IMG/VR virus record: IMGVR_UViG_3300028025_003015
Span: 1 to 27,250 of that record
DNA: 27,250 nucleotides
Strand: one strand, 5' to 3'
Source: a virus
Within the stretch, counting starts at the first letter, position 1; every line of letters begins with the position of its first letter. The notes below the pieces were generated by a model that was not told the DNA's origin, searched no databases, and was given only the letters and a program-made list of their open reading frames with translations. Positions 1 to 8,154 of the stretch are shown here, piece after piece. A program made the translations under genes and the position numbers.

Positions 1-1
1 G

Positions 2-1213
2 GACGCGCAAGGACTCCCAAGAATCGGGATTGAAGATGCGGCTGTTGAGTTCTTCACAGATAATGGAACGGCAGCTTTGTTTGATGACGTTGTATCTGGC
101 AAGTTGACTAAGGCTGCGGTTAAAACTCCGTTACGCAGGAAGATCGAGGATATTTTCGAGACTGTCTTTGCGGCAACCCCAATCGTTAAGGATTTGCACT
201 ACAAGCTCGGTGGTGCTACGGATGTGAACGGCAACCTAGTAATGGGTTCTGGACTGCTGGCAGACGGCATGAAGGAGCTTCCAGAGGTGAAAGCAATGGT
301 TCGTAAGATGTATCGTGAATCTGCTGGATTACCTAAGTCGCCTATTAAGCCTGACGCGATGGGTGATCTTCCATCGTCTAATCCAAGGCACTACAAGGCT
401 GCGGAAATCATAGATAAGATTAATAAGAAGAACGTCAAAGATAGCAAACCTTTGATTGAAGGAGTGATGATTCCAGACAAAAAAGGCAATGGAACTGGTT
501 TGCTTTCAGATGAACATATCCAAGCACTTGAAAAAGCACGAGTAATTAAAGAAGGAGGAGCGCAAGAGCTTATCCATATTCAATCTGCATTTGATGCTGA
601 TATGGCGGGGGTAATAGATTACACTCCGATTGAGCAAGGACGTTCCGTTCAGACAGCAGGGAAAACAACTAACAAGATTAAGCCGATTGACTTCATGTTG
701 AAGAACGGAAGGCTTTATTTAGTTGCAATGGATATTACCCAGCTGGGGCTAAACATCAATAGGTTTGAACGCAGGGCTGCTACAATGGGAATGTCTAGGG
801 CAAACGTCCTAACTGACATTGTTGAAACTGCTAAACTGCAAAAGAAAGGCGTTTCAACTGATGGCTACTTCAAAAGCGTTGGCGGCAAGAAATGGAAAGA
901 TAGACAGCGGTTTATCAACGCAGTTCAAGGACTAAACACAAAGTCACAGCGTGTTATCAATCCAATGTTTGACAAGCTCGGCATGGATAAACAAACGGGA
1001 ACATACCGCACGTTTGCCTACGATAGAGTTGATGGATTCACAGACCTTACTGGCGACATGGTTATCCCGTATGGCAACAATGCTTACTACACGCTCAAGG
1101 CAAATCTTATGCCACAAGCTCCACGGATTAACGTGAAAGGTGAGATCATAAAGGATGCGCCAAATGTTCGTCTTGCTCCAGAAGGAAACGCAAAGCCAAT
1201 AAGTCCACCTTAA
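2..1213 (+). CDS. C-terminal part of a large phage protein, unidentified
   Basis: The frame is open from the left edge, so the start lies outside the window and only the last 403 codons are visible. A TTG at 77 could act as a start, but the reading frame continues upstream through residues that look coding (for example GLPRIGIEDAAVEFFTDNG), so a partial gene is the better reading. The protein is soluble and lysine-rich with no obvious membrane segment or catalytic motif I can name. It ends 85 bases before the terminase genes. In many phages with circularly permuted maps a large virion or polyvalent protein ends just before terS, so a virion-associated role is an inference from position only. 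Confidence 0.75.
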   Translation, partial: DAQGLPRIGIEDAAVEFFTDNGTAALFDDVVSGKLTKAAVKTPLRRKIEDIFETVFAATPIVKDLHYKLGGATDVNGNLVMGSGLLADGMKELPEVKAMVRKMYRESAGLPKSPIKPDAMGDLPSSNPRHYKAAEIIDKINKKNVKDSKPLIEGVMIPDKKGNGTGLLSDEHIQALEKARVIKEGGAQELIHIQSAFDADMAGVIDYTPIEQGRSVQTAGKTTNKIKPIDFMLKNGRLYLVAMDITQLGLNINRFERRAATMGMSRANVLTDIVETAKLQKKGVSTDGYFKSVGGKKWKDRQRFINAVQGLNTKSQRVINPMFDKLGMDKQTGTYRTFAYDRVDGFTDLTGDMVIPYGNNAYYTLKANLMPQAPRINVKGEIIKDAPNVRLAPEGNAKPISPP

Positions 1214-1219
1214 AAGAAG

Positions 1220-1248
1220 TTTACAAGTGGGTTAAAACGCGATAATAG
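1220..1248 (+). promoter_or_regulatory. Candidate sigma70-type promoter before terS
   Basis: TTTACA (1220-1225) and TAATAG (1243-1248) are separated by 17 bases, directly after the stop of the upstream gene and about 50 bases before the terS start. Each box departs from consensus at a few positions, so this is a prediction from spacing and placement. Confidence 0.4.
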
Positions 1249-1298
1249 TGTTGCAACTGGAATCTCCGTAGCTTTAGGTAGCTCTGGTGAAAAACGTA

Positions 1299-1880
1299 AT
1301 GAGCGATGAACAACTAGAAAAGTTTAAAGAGAACTACTACGACGATCGACCCGACAAGAGCGAGTGGTTTCTTGAAGTGCGTGAACGTGCGAAGTTAATC
1401 TCCCGTAATAATGTCGAGCATTACGCTCCCCACAAGGCAGCGTTGGCGTTGTTTCTTTTATCCCAAGGAGCAAGGATAACCGAGATTTCCAAGAAAACTG
1501 GAATGGGTCGTGATGTTATTCGTGGGTTGGAATGGCGGCACAACGATACCCTAGAAACAAAGCGTAAGGAGTTCTCTATGCGTTACGCAATCGCAGCGCA
1601 GGAATACACCGATTTGCTATTTGAACGCGCTACACAGCTATTTGACGATCCAGACAGCCTCGCTAAGATTTCACCTGAGAAGCTGGCAATCACGGTTGGT
1701 ATCCTTACAGACAAGGCAGCACAGCTTACTGGCATGGCTACTACCGTAGTGGAGCATCGCAAGGGAGCAAGTATTGATGATGCGGCTAAAATGATTTCAG
1801 AGGCAAAGACTAGAATTGCAAATAAAATTAGAGAAAGTGCAATCGAAGCTGAAATTGTTGACGAGCCTAAGAATCTTTGA
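1299..1880 (+). CDS. terS: Terminase small subunit
   Basis: Predicted DNA-recognition subunit of the packaging motor, 193 aa from the ATG at 1299. A GTG at 1287 would add four residues. Residues around 50-75 read as a helix-turn-helix (ALALFLLSQGARITEISKKT, then GMGRDVIRGL), the usual N-terminal module of small terminases. It is followed by a long helical region and a charged C-terminus (EAEIVDEPKNL) suited to oligomerisation and TerL contact. The assignment rests on this HTH plus position immediately before terL. No Shine-Dalgarno is obvious before either start. The gene ends at 1880 and is separated from terL by the inserted HNH endonuclease. Confidence 0.75.
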   Translation: MSDEQLEKFKENYYDDRPDKSEWFLEVRERAKLISRNNVEHYAPHKAALALFLLSQGARITEISKKTGMGRDVIRGLEWRHNDTLETKRKEFSMRYAIAAQEYTDLLFERATQLFDDPDSLAKISPEKLAITVGILTDKAAQLTGMATTVVEHRKGASIDDAAKMISEAKTRIANKIRESAIEAEIVDEPKNL

Positions 1881-1901
1881 TAAAAAACAAGCGTCAACCG
1901 G

Positions 1902-1949
1902 ATGTGCGATCCAGAAGACGCTTTAATACAAAACATATCAAAACTATGA
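1902..1949 (+). pseudogene. Stranded 5' end of terL (candidate remnant)
   Basis: A 15-codon ORF, MCDPEDALIQNISKL, lies 21 bases after terS and stops with TGA inside an ATGA overlap with the HNH endonuclease start at 1946. If the 517 bases from 1947 to 2463 are removed, this peptide runs in frame into the terL body (SKL-KWTDHP), giving an ordinary-looking terL N-terminus. I infer it is the original terL start displaced by insertion of the endonuclease gene. Alternatively it is a coincidental leader peptide that couples translation of the endonuclease to terS. Comparison with uninterrupted relatives would decide. Confidence 0.45.
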
Positions 1950-2464
1950 GAAGTACTGAGAAAAATAAGTCACAAGAATTAATTAATGTCAAGGATATAT
2001 CCAATTATTTGGATTATAATTCAGATTCTGGCATTTTCGTTTGGAAGGTAAAAACAAAAACTAGCAATGCTGGTGATGTTGCAGGAAACGCAAATTGGCG
2101 TGGATACGTTTCTATCTGGATTAACGCAAAACCATATTATGCTCACCGATTAGCTTGGGCGTTTTGCAATGGAACATGGCCTATTGGAGATATTGACCAT
2201 ATAAACGAAAACAAGTCAGACAATAGTATTTTAAATCTAAGGGTTGCAAGTAGATCAGAAAACATGTTTAATCGTGGTTCTAATAAAAACAATACATCTG
2301 GGATGAAAGGGGTGGTTTTTTGCAAGAAAACAAATAAGTGGAGAGCGCAGATGATGGTTAATAGAAAAAGCGTCAATATTGGAAGATTTAAGACAAAAGA
2401 AGAAGCAGCAAATGCTTACATACTTAAAGCTCAAGAAATTAGGGGAGAGTTTGCTAAATGCTAA
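1946..2464 (+). CDS. HNH homing endonuclease with AP2 DNA-binding domain
   Basis: 172 aa from the ATG at 1946; an upstream in-frame TTG at 1877 would add 23 residues overlapping the terL remnant and is less likely. The core is an HNH_3-type nuclease: the AHRLAWAF helix, then the IDHINENKSDN segment with catalytic His and Asn, then LNLR. The C-terminal part, from SGMKGVVFCKKTNKWRAQMM to the GRFKTKEEAANAY helix, is a typical AP2/ERF DNA-binding fold that these phage enzymes use for site recognition. The gene is visibly more AT-rich than its neighbours, a sign of transfer. It sits between terS and terL. Its stop codon overlaps the present terL start by 7 bases, and a GGGGAG ribosome-binding sequence inside its last codons probably serves terL. 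There is no room for a group I intron, so it is free-standing. Confidence 0.9.
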   Translation: MRSTEKNKSQELINVKDISNYLDYNSDSGIFVWKVKTKTSNAGDVAGNANWRGYVSIWINAKPYYAHRLAWAFCNGTWPIGDIDHINENKSDNSILNLRVASRSENMFNRGSNKNNTSGMKGVVFCKKTNKWRAQMMVNRKSVNIGRFKTKEEAANAYILKAQEIRGEFAKC

Positions 2465-4059
2465 AGTGGACAGACCATCCAGTTCTTTCCGTTCCCACGG
2501 ATGAAGAAATCACTCAGATGAGTGCGGAAGAATTGATGGAGTTTCATCAAATCCGCGAAGAAGCTATTCGCAATGCTGCGAGAGATCCATTTAGATATGG
2601 ATGGAAGTTTGAAAACTGGAGAAAAGTTGAAGAATACTTATCAACCAGAAACGAAGTCCTAATCAGTGGAGGAAATCGTTCGTCGAAAACGCAGGTCGGT
2701 GCATACTTTGTTGTTAAGGCTGCTGTTGAAAATCCCAATTCAGACATTTTTTGCTTTGCTCAGAATGCCGAAGTTTCAATTCGCCAACAACAAGCAGCCG
2801 TATATGATTGGATGCCAGCAGAATTCAAAAGTAAGCAGACGAGCCAAAACACATACCTATCTTATTCAAGAAAAAATGGATGGACTGACAATTCGTTAAT
2901 TTTACCTAATGGTTCGCGCATTTCCTTTAAGACTTATGCAGCATTTGCAAACAATCAGACTATTCTGGAGGGTGCAGAGCTTGGTTCGAAAGAAGCGACT
3001 TGGTTAAACATAGGTGCTTGGTGCGACGAGATGCTTGGAGGGCCTGAGATAATTGACACGTTAAGATTTCGATTGGCAACTAGAAATAGTAAGATGATGC
3101 TTACGTTTACTCCGATCTTTGGATATACTGAGCTAATTAAGCAATATCTTGATGGGGCAAAAGTCATTGAAAGCAGAGAGGCTGAATTGCTCAATGGTGA
3201 AATTGTTCCCACAATTCTTGAGTGCAAGAATATCAAAGGAACTGTTCACTACTTTCACTCTCAAGATAACCCTTTTGGCGGTTACGACCGGATAAGGCAA
3301 ACATTAATTGGAAAGCCAAGAGAGGAAATCTTAATCAGGGCTTACGGCATACCAACTAAAGCAGCCGCCACCAAGTTCCCTAAATTCAACAAAGTAGTCA
3401 ACGTGGTCGATCCCGACAAGATTCCCAAGACTAACATCACAAGGTATCATGTTATCGACCCAGCAGGATCAAAGAACTGGTTCATGTGCTGGATCGCCGT
3501 AGATGAGACTGGAACAATGTGGGTTTACCGCGAATGGCCTGGGGTTGACGTTGGCGACTGGGCTGAATGGCGGAATGGTAAGTGGATGCCTGGCGAGGGT
3601 GCTAAAGGGCAAGGCTACGGTATCCGTGACTATGTTGACCTTATCGAGGAGATGGAAGGCGAAGAGGATATTTTCGAGAGGTTAATTGACCCGCGACTTG
3701 GAGCTGCAAAGTATCAGGTGCAGGATGGTTCATCTTCGATTATCGAGGATTTGAACGATGCTGGCATGGTTTGCATTCCTGCACCAGGGTTGGAGATTGA
3801 CGATGGATTACAAGCATTGATAGGGAAAATGGCATGGGACACGTCTAAGCCGTTGGATTCTGTCAATCGACCGCATTTCTACATTAGTTCCGACTGCGAG
3901 AACATCATCCAAGCATTATCGGAATATACTGGTGACGGTGGTTTAAAAGAAGCTCACAAAGACCCTATTGATGTATTACGCTACGCAGCCATCGCAGGAA
4001 TAGATCACGTTGACAATTCCGTCAGTTTAGTTACAACTCAGGGAGGTGGAGGCTATTAA
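2458..4059 (+). CDS. terL: Terminase large subunit
   Basis: Packaging ATPase and headful nuclease, 533 aa. The N-terminal ATPase shows a Walker A variant GGNRSSKT at residues 71-78 and a Walker B-type strand ending in CDE (residues 189-191). The C-terminal RNase H-like nuclease shows three acidic positions: D334 in HVIDPAG, D411 in RLIDPRL, and D502/D505 in KDPIDVLRYA. The start at 2458 lies inside the end of the HNH gene and is preceded 8 bases upstream by GGGGAG. This is one of the few clear Shine-Dalgarno sequences in the window, and it is supplied by the endonuclease gene. The upstream peptide at 1902-1949 may be the ancestral first 15 residues, so the protein could be slightly N-terminally shortened without touching the ATPase. 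Confidence 0.95.
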   Translation: MLKWTDHPVLSVPTDEEITQMSAEELMEFHQIREEAIRNAARDPFRYGWKFENWRKVEEYLSTRNEVLISGGNRSSKTQVGAYFVVKAAVENPNSDIFCFAQNAEVSIRQQQAAVYDWMPAEFKSKQTSQNTYLSYSRKNGWTDNSLILPNGSRISFKTYAAFANNQTILEGAELGSKEATWLNIGAWCDEMLGGPEIIDTLRFRLATRNSKMMLTFTPIFGYTELIKQYLDGAKVIESREAELLNGEIVPTILECKNIKGTVHYFHSQDNPFGGYDRIRQTLIGKPREEILIRAYGIPTKAAATKFPKFNKVVNVVDPDKIPKTNITRYHVIDPAGSKNWFMCWIAVDETGTMWVYREWPGVDVGDWAEWRNGKWMPGEGAKGQGYGIRDYVDLIEEMEGEEDIFERLIDPRLGAAKYQVQDGSSSIIEDLNDAGMVCIPAPGLEIDDGLQALIGKMAWDTSKPLDSVNRPHFYISSDCENIIQALSEYTGDGGLKEAHKDPIDVLRYAAIAGIDHVDNSVSLVTTQGGGGY

Positions 4060-4060
4060 C

Positions 4061-4330
4061 ATGATTGCAAAAAAAGAACCAAAGAAACGAGGACGACCAG
4101 CAAAGGTTGTTGAGGCTGTTATTACAGACATTCCAGAAGCTCAAGAAGCTCCATTGAAAGCAATGATTATAGGCACTTGCAACAACCCTACATGGGTAAG
4201 AGGAAGAATCGACGGATTTGGCGTCAATGTCAAAGTTTCCGCCCAAATGTCAAGACGCTTGATTGGAAAGGAAGTTAATGTTATCCTAGTCAATTCCGAC
4301 CTTGGAGATTACTACCAATATACAGCATGA
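4061..4330 (+). CDS. Small AT-hook-containing protein between terL and portal
   Basis: 89 aa from the ATG at 4061, chosen because a purine-rich GGAGGTGGAGG ribosome-binding sequence lies just upstream; a GTG at 4046 is in frame but lies within that signal. The N-terminus KKEPKKRGRPAK contains an AT-hook core (RGRP), suggesting DNA minor-groove binding. The rest (MIIGTCNNPTWVRGRIDGFG to the C-terminus) looks like a small beta-rich domain. I do not recognise the family. It overlaps the portal start by four bases (ATGA) and so is translationally coupled to head genes. A role in packaging or virion DNA handling is inference. Confidence 0.75.
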   Translation: MIAKKEPKKRGRPAKVVEAVITDIPEAQEAPLKAMIIGTCNNPTWVRGRIDGFGVNVKVSAQMSRRLIGKEVNVILVNSDLGDYYQYTA

Positions 4331-6393
4331 ATGATATTCAACAAATAGAAGATGAGTCACTTGTCTATGTGGACAAAGAACCTGATATTGGTGCGTTAGC
4401 GAATGCTTACGATACTTGTTTAATTGATCTTGATTACTACTTTGAGTCTTGCTTGCGTTCTTACAATGACCGTAGGAACATCTGGGATGGCAAATCTGAT
4501 GATCTTCGTAAAAACGGAGCGAATGCCTTTCCGTGGCAAGGTGCTTCCGATCAGGAAGTGAATGTTGTCGGGGAACGCATTGATATGTATGTCGCCTTGT
4601 TTGATCAAGCGTTGGCTCGTTCCCATATCAAGGCGTTCCCGACTTCAATGGCTGCAATGCCCAAGGCTGCTGTTGTTTCTGGCTTCCTTAAATGGATGCG
4701 TTCTTCTTACATTCCTGACTTTAAGCGTCAAATGGAGCTTGGTGGTAACTACCTAATGGAGAAAGGTATCATGGTTTCCTACGTTGGTTGGAATCGTGAG
4801 AAGCGTTCTTACCTTCAAAGTATCAGCCTAGAGCAGATTGGTGAAGCATCTCCTGACCTTGTTGAGTTGATTCTCAGCGGTCAAGATGATAAGATGTTAC
4901 TTGATTTGATTCAAGATTCCTTCCCTGACCTTTCTACCAAGAGAGCGAAGAAAGCAATCAAAGACCTTCGCAAGATGGGGGTGGCAGAAATCCCACTTCC
5001 TCGTCAAACTGTTGACTGTCCTGTTGTCTATGCTTGCGCTCCCGATGGTGAGGTAATGTTTCCATCTTATATTTCAGATCCACAACGCGCACCATATATG
5101 TTCTGGCGAACATTCCTCACGGCTCAAGAGCTAGAGAAGAAGGTAGCGAATGAAGGATGGGACAGAAAATGGGTAGATAATGCTATTGAAACACTCCGTG
5201 GAAAGGATTCCATGTATCTCGATGGCGAGAAGGTTAAGACCCAGACCCGCCTACCGATTACCGACGATAACGACCTTGTGATGGTTGTCTATGCGTATCA
5301 GCGTTTGATTGATGAAGAAGATGGTTCTGAAGGTATTTACTGCACAGTATTCCATCCACAGACAGAAGGCTTTGCAAAGCATGAACTCCTCAACGGATAC
5401 GATGATTATCCTTTCGTAGTCACCCGCCTTGCCAATGACCAAAAGAGGATGTATGAGGTGCAGACCTTTTCCGATATTCTCCGTGGCCCACAAATGCAAA
5501 TCAAAACAGAGCGTGACAGTCGCATTGACCGAGCGTCTCTTGCTACTTTACCTCCTATCATGCATCCTGCTGGAAGGCCTCCTTCTGATTGGGGTCCTGG
5601 TCGCAGAGTCCCGTATAGGCGTTTGGGTGAAATTGCATTCGGGCCAATTCCTCCGAGGGACGATGGTTCTGTTGAAAGTGAGCTTTCGATGCGTGGGCAA
5701 GCTGATCGCGCTATTGGTTTGGATCTTACGAATCCCCTTTCGTCGGCGCGTCAACAATACTACATCGGAAAGTTCCTAGATCATGTGAAGGATGTTCTTA
5801 CGATGGCGTGGAAGCTGTATCAACGGATGGGGCCTGATGAAGTTTTCTTCCAAGTTACCGGCAATCCTAACCCACAAGTAATGACCAAGGGTAGTCCAGA
5901 TGAGGATTTCTCAATTATGGTTTCCTTTGATTCCTTGTCGAGTGACCCAGAGACAGCGGAGACTCAGTTGAAGAACATGGTTCAGTTGGTTCAGTTGGAT
6001 CGTAACGGCATCATGGATGTGAACAAGCTACTTGAGTTTGCGGCTTCCTCGATCAATCCAATCTTTGCTGACTACGTTCTCCAGCCAGTTGAAGAGGCAC
6101 AGCAGAAGGTTGCAAAAAATGTTACTGACGATCTTGCTAAGATATTCTCTGGCATCGAAGTGCCAGCACAACCTAACGGCGCACAGATTGCCATGCAGAT
6201 GGTGCAAGCATACATCCAGCAGCCTGATGTTGCAGCTAGGGCGCAGTCTGACGAGGCTTTCGCAGGTCGCTTGCAGAAATACATGCAACAATATCAAATG
6301 ATGATAACACAAGCCCAGAACGCTGAGATTGGAAGATTGGGAACTGCACCTGCACAGATGGGTGGCGTAACAACTCAAGGAATGGAACAATGA
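4327..6393 (+). CDS. Portal protein
   Basis: 688 aa, the expected size for a large portal of the phiEco32/P22-like type, located directly after terL. The N-terminal half has the features common to such portals: a tryptophan-rich FPWQGASDQEV segment near residue 65, then long alpha-helical wing and stem regions. The C-terminus is glutamine-rich (QQPDVAARAQSDEAFAGRLQKYMQQYQ), consistent with the helical barrel. The portal forms the dodecameric ring through which DNA enters and onto which the tail assembles. The assignment rests on size, composition and gene order rather than one diagnostic motif. The start overlaps the preceding stop (ATGA), and the stop overlaps the next small gene. Confidence 0.85.
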   Translation: MNDIQQIEDESLVYVDKEPDIGALANAYDTCLIDLDYYFESCLRSYNDRRNIWDGKSDDLRKNGANAFPWQGASDQEVNVVGERIDMYVALFDQALARSHIKAFPTSMAAMPKAAVVSGFLKWMRSSYIPDFKRQMELGGNYLMEKGIMVSYVGWNREKRSYLQSISLEQIGEASPDLVELILSGQDDKMLLDLIQDSFPDLSTKRAKKAIKDLRKMGVAEIPLPRQTVDCPVVYACAPDGEVMFPSYISDPQRAPYMFWRTFLTAQELEKKVANEGWDRKWVDNAIETLRGKDSMYLDGEKVKTQTRLPITDDNDLVMVVYAYQRLIDEEDGSEGIYCTVFHPQTEGFAKHELLNGYDDYPFVVTRLANDQKRMYEVQTFSDILRGPQMQIKTERDSRIDRASLATLPPIMHPAGRPPSDWGPGRRVPYRRLGEIAFGPIPPRDDGSVESELSMRGQADRAIGLDLTNPLSSARQQYYIGKFLDHVKDVLTMAWKLYQRMGPDEVFFQVTGNPNPQVMTKGSPDEDFSIMVSFDSLSSDPETAETQLKNMVQLVQLDRNGIMDVNKLLEFAASSINPIFADYVLQPVEEAQQKVAKNVTDDLAKIFSGIEVPAQPNGAQIAMQMVQAYIQQPDVAARAQSDEAFAGRLQKYMQQYQMMITQAQNAEIGRLGTAPAQMGGVTTQGMEQ

Positions 6394-6476
6394 AAAAGAA
6401 GTCCACAGTCAACGCAGCAGGTAACTCTAGTAAGTCATTGACGCATTCTAAGCCTAAGCCTAAGCCTAAGAAGTAA
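6390..6476 (+). CDS. 28-aa lysine-rich peptide
   Basis: ATG overlaps the portal stop (ATGA) and its own TAA overlaps the next ATG (TAATG), so it sits in an unbroken translational chain. The product starts with MKKKSTVNAAG and ends in a KPKPKPKK tail encoded by a CCTAAG hexamer repeated in tandem (about 6448-6471). It is basic and probably unstructured. A nucleic-acid or scaffold-tail contact is possible, but no function can be assigned. Confidence 0.5.
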   Translation: MKKKSTVNAAGNSSKSLTHSKPKPKPKK

Positions 6477-6718
6477 TGGAAAAGAGGTTCACCAAGGTAG
6501 TCACGAATCCAGCCACGGGACGCAAGAGGACTGTGAAGTTTGGGCAAGCCGGTAAAGCGGCAGATGGTGGTGATCGTATTCGTCCTTCCACAAAAAAAGC
6601 AGACGCGTACTGCGCGAGATCCAATGCAATCAAAGGAGATTGGCGTAGTGACCCTAACTCACCAAATCAGTTAAGTCGAAAAAAATGGCGTTGCAAAGGC
6701 AGTAAATCAATGAAATAA
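6476..6718 (+). CDS. Small conserved basic phage protein
   Basis: 80 aa, strongly basic (pattern VTNPATGRKRTVKFGQAG, then KADAYCARS, then NQLSRKKWRC). I have an impression of similar short proteins next to portals in other phages, but cannot name a function. Two cysteines (AYCARS and WRCKG) could bind metal, though the spacing is not a classic zinc finger. It overlaps the upstream stop by one base. Confidence 0.75.
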   Translation: MEKRFTKVVTNPATGRKRTVKFGQAGKAADGGDRIRPSTKKADAYCARSNAIKGDWRSDPNSPNQLSRKKWRCKGSKSMK

Positions 6719-6722
6719 CTCT

Positions 6723-6854
6723 ATGAAAAAAACCAAATCAAATGGCTGCGGCCACGAAAGCAAGGAATACGGAAAAGGTAAAAAAGGCAAAGGTTACGTC
6801 GAGATTGAAATCAAGATGGGTAAAATGCCAAAGAAACCAACCAAACGTAAATGA
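6723..6854 (+). CDS. 43-aa Gly/Lys-rich small protein
   Basis: ATG at 6723, four bases after the previous stop, and TGA overlapping the next ATG (ATGA). The middle is glycine- and lysine-rich (EYGKGKKGKG), followed by a short strand-like stretch YVEIEIKMGK and a basic tail. Its main support is the tight packing between two coupled genes. The function is unknown. Confidence 0.55.
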   Translation: MKKTKSNGCGHESKEYGKGKKGKGYVEIEIKMGKMPKKPTKRK

Positions 6855-7063
6855 CACCATTCCCTAAACCAACCATCCAGCAAGCCGTTGAAGCTCTATC
6901 CGATCGTGATGAGTTCAAAGCTATCATCCAGTTCATCCAAGATGAGCGTGAGAGATTCTTTGCTGACCTTCGCCAGTGTGTAGAAACTAACGAGGTAATG
7001 AAGATTGTAGGAAGCGTTTCAACATTAGATGAGCTTCTATCTCTATTGAAAAAAGAAGGTTGA
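6851..7063 (+). CDS. Hypothetical helical protein, 70 aa
   Basis: Acidic, helical protein (TIQQAVEALSDRDEFKAIIQFIQDERERFFADLRQ) with no recognised domain. It is the last gene of the packaging/portal unit; a strong terminator follows about 65 bases after its stop. In many phages a short gene of this style follows portal, but I cannot assign a role. Confidence 0.7.
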   Translation: MTPFPKPTIQQAVEALSDRDEFKAIIQFIQDERERFFADLRQCVETNEVMKIVGSVSTLDELLSLLKKEG

Positions 7064-7127
7064 CATAAATCCATAAAATGCTTTTATTGATTCGCCGTTG
7101 TGTTTTTCGGCGTGTTTGTGTGTCGAG

Positions 7128-7164
7128 AGCCGTAGGGGTTAATCCTCTACGGTTCTTCTGTTTT
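7128..7164 (+). terminator. Intrinsic terminator closing the portal operon
   Basis: A stem of 11 pairs, AGCCGTAGGGG (7128-7138) with CCTCTACGGTT (7144-7154), including G-T wobbles, encloses a short loop and is followed by CTTCTGTTTT. Its partly symmetric structure could also stop leftward transcription from the gene ending at 7175. A weak second hairpin, CGCCG/CGGCG, lies at 7093-7112. Confidence 0.75.
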
Positions 7165-7174
7165 ACACTACTTA

Positions 7175-7579
7175 CTAGGTGATAGCTAAATGTGATTCAC
7201 GCATACGATTGTAAAGACAATTTGCTTGTTTGCTAAATGTTTCTCCATCGCTTGACATGAACCCTAGGGCAAATATGCGTTTAACTATATCTAGTCTATC
7301 TGATTCTAGCATCTTAATTTCCTCGATTAACGCATCGTATTTAAAGATGCATTGGCGAGCTGCATCAGCAAGAGCTTCAACCCAGTCAATCTCCCATCCG
7401 TTTTCCTTGGCAAGTTCATAGGACATATCAATCGGGAAACCTTCCTGATCGCGCATCGTAAATACGCCTTGAAGTTTAGGAACTCCATTAGTTTGTGACT
7501 TCAATCTTAGATGACTGGATTCAGATAGAATTACTGATGGTTTCAACATATTTACTGTGCGTTGTTTTGTTGATTTCAT
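7175..7579 (-). CDS. Leftward orphan hypothetical protein, 134 aa
   Basis: The only leftward gene in the left half. The start ATG at 7579 is preceded by an AACAAACAAACACA leader of the same style as the early genes, with no Shine-Dalgarno. The middle contains a motif, MRDQEGFPIDMSYELAKENG, that I associate with small hypothetical phage proteins; it is followed by an amphipathic helical region (WVEALADAARQCIFKYDALIEEIKMLESD) that may form a coiled coil. Sitting alone between the portal and scaffold operons in the opposite orientation suggests an accessory (moron-like) gene with its own promoter. The function is unknown. Confidence 0.65.
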   Translation of the reverse strand: MKSTKQRTVNMLKPSVILSESSHLRLKSQTNGVPKLQGVFTMRDQEGFPIDMSYELAKENGWEIDWVEALADAARQCIFKYDALIEEIKMLESDRLDIVKRIFALGFMSSDGETFSKQANCLYNRMRESHLAIT

Positions 7580-7683
7580 TGTGTTTGTTTGTTGCGGGGT
7601 TAGTTTCCCTTTTCTGTCATTTGATTCAAGAAGAATCAGTTCGTTTCACTCAAAATTATTCTCCCCGAGAGGATGAAGCCAAA

Positions 7684-8018
7684 CCGATCTCTTAGGGTTA
7701 CGTTTCCGTAATCCTATGTTCCTCGGTTCACCATGCAGAACCCCTGCTTCCAGAGACCTGATTCGGTTTTACGCTCTTCCCCCCGCTTCGGATTGTGCCG
7801 TTACGGATGCTAGGTGACAGATCGGAGTCAGAGCTAGCCGCGAGCCTAATGGTGATGAAGCCTTGCAGCTCCTTTGCCCGTTCACTTGGCTGTCTAGTTC
7901 CAAGAGAAACCAGCCCAAAAGAAAAGGGCTAGCACAAGTAGGTAGGATTACTCGGCTAGCCCTTTAACACTATGCTCTGAAGCCGTAGTGGGGAAAACTA
8001 TTACGTGGAGTCCTACCT
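7684..8018. other. Gene-free region with strong RNA-structure potential
   Basis: Between 7580 and 8180 there is no convincing gene, but 7684-8018 is dense in inverted repeats. Helices include AGGGTTACG/CGTAATCCT (7694-7702 with 7707-7715), GGTTC/GAACC (7725-7729 with 7738-7742), CTTGG/CCAAG (7885-7889 with 7900-7904), and an 11-bp stem AAAGGGCTAGC/GCTAGCCCTTT (7923-7933 with 7955-7965). The loop of that last stem carries AGGTAGGA (7940-7947), which pairs with TCCTACCT (8011-8018), an H-type pseudoknot. CCGATCT (7684-7690) can also pair with AGATCGG (7819-7825). It could be a non-coding RNA on either strand, a long structured leader of the leftward gene, or a DNA site. I do not recognise a known RNA family. 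Confidence 0.5.
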
Positions 8019-8124
8019 CTCGTCAACGGGAATCTACGCATATTTCTTAAACAACGCAACATCTTTTTTCATAGAGACTAAAAGTAAATTAAAACACCCG
8101 ATTGAAACGCATTAACATCCACTA

Positions 8125-8154
8125 TTGACAACTGTAACAAATTCGCGTTAATGT
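8125..8154 (+). promoter_or_regulatory. Promoter for the scaffold-capsid operon
   Basis: A perfect TTGACA (8125-8130) and TAATGT (8149-8154) are separated by 18 bases. The predicted start is near 8161, leaving a short leader to the ATG at 8181. It stands immediately downstream of the gene-free structured region and upstream of the most highly needed structural genes, which supports a real promoter. Confidence 0.65.

Noticed and set aside
1946-2464. HNH gene inside a group I intron in terL
   Set aside because: The ORF fills the whole insertion, leaving no space for an intron core, and the joining point does not end in the expected G after a U-ended exon.
7060-7088. TTGACA followed after 17 bases by TTTATT as a promoter
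   Set aside because: The -10 box is poor and a strong terminator follows within about 40 bases, leaving little to transcribe; a short terminated RNA remains possible.
7126-7155. Hairpin beginning GAGCCGTA and ending CTACGGTTC resembles group II intron domain V
   Set aside because: It is shorter than the 34-base domain V, lacks the two-base bulge, has no domain VI or intron ORF, and is followed by T-rich sequence; it is better read as a terminator.
7537-7695. Rightward 52-aa ORF with a hydrophobic N-terminus
   Set aside because: It is antisense to the first 43 bases of the leftward 7175-7579 gene and covers its promoter region; it has no ribosome-binding site and no coupling, so it is more likely a shadow, although not excluded.
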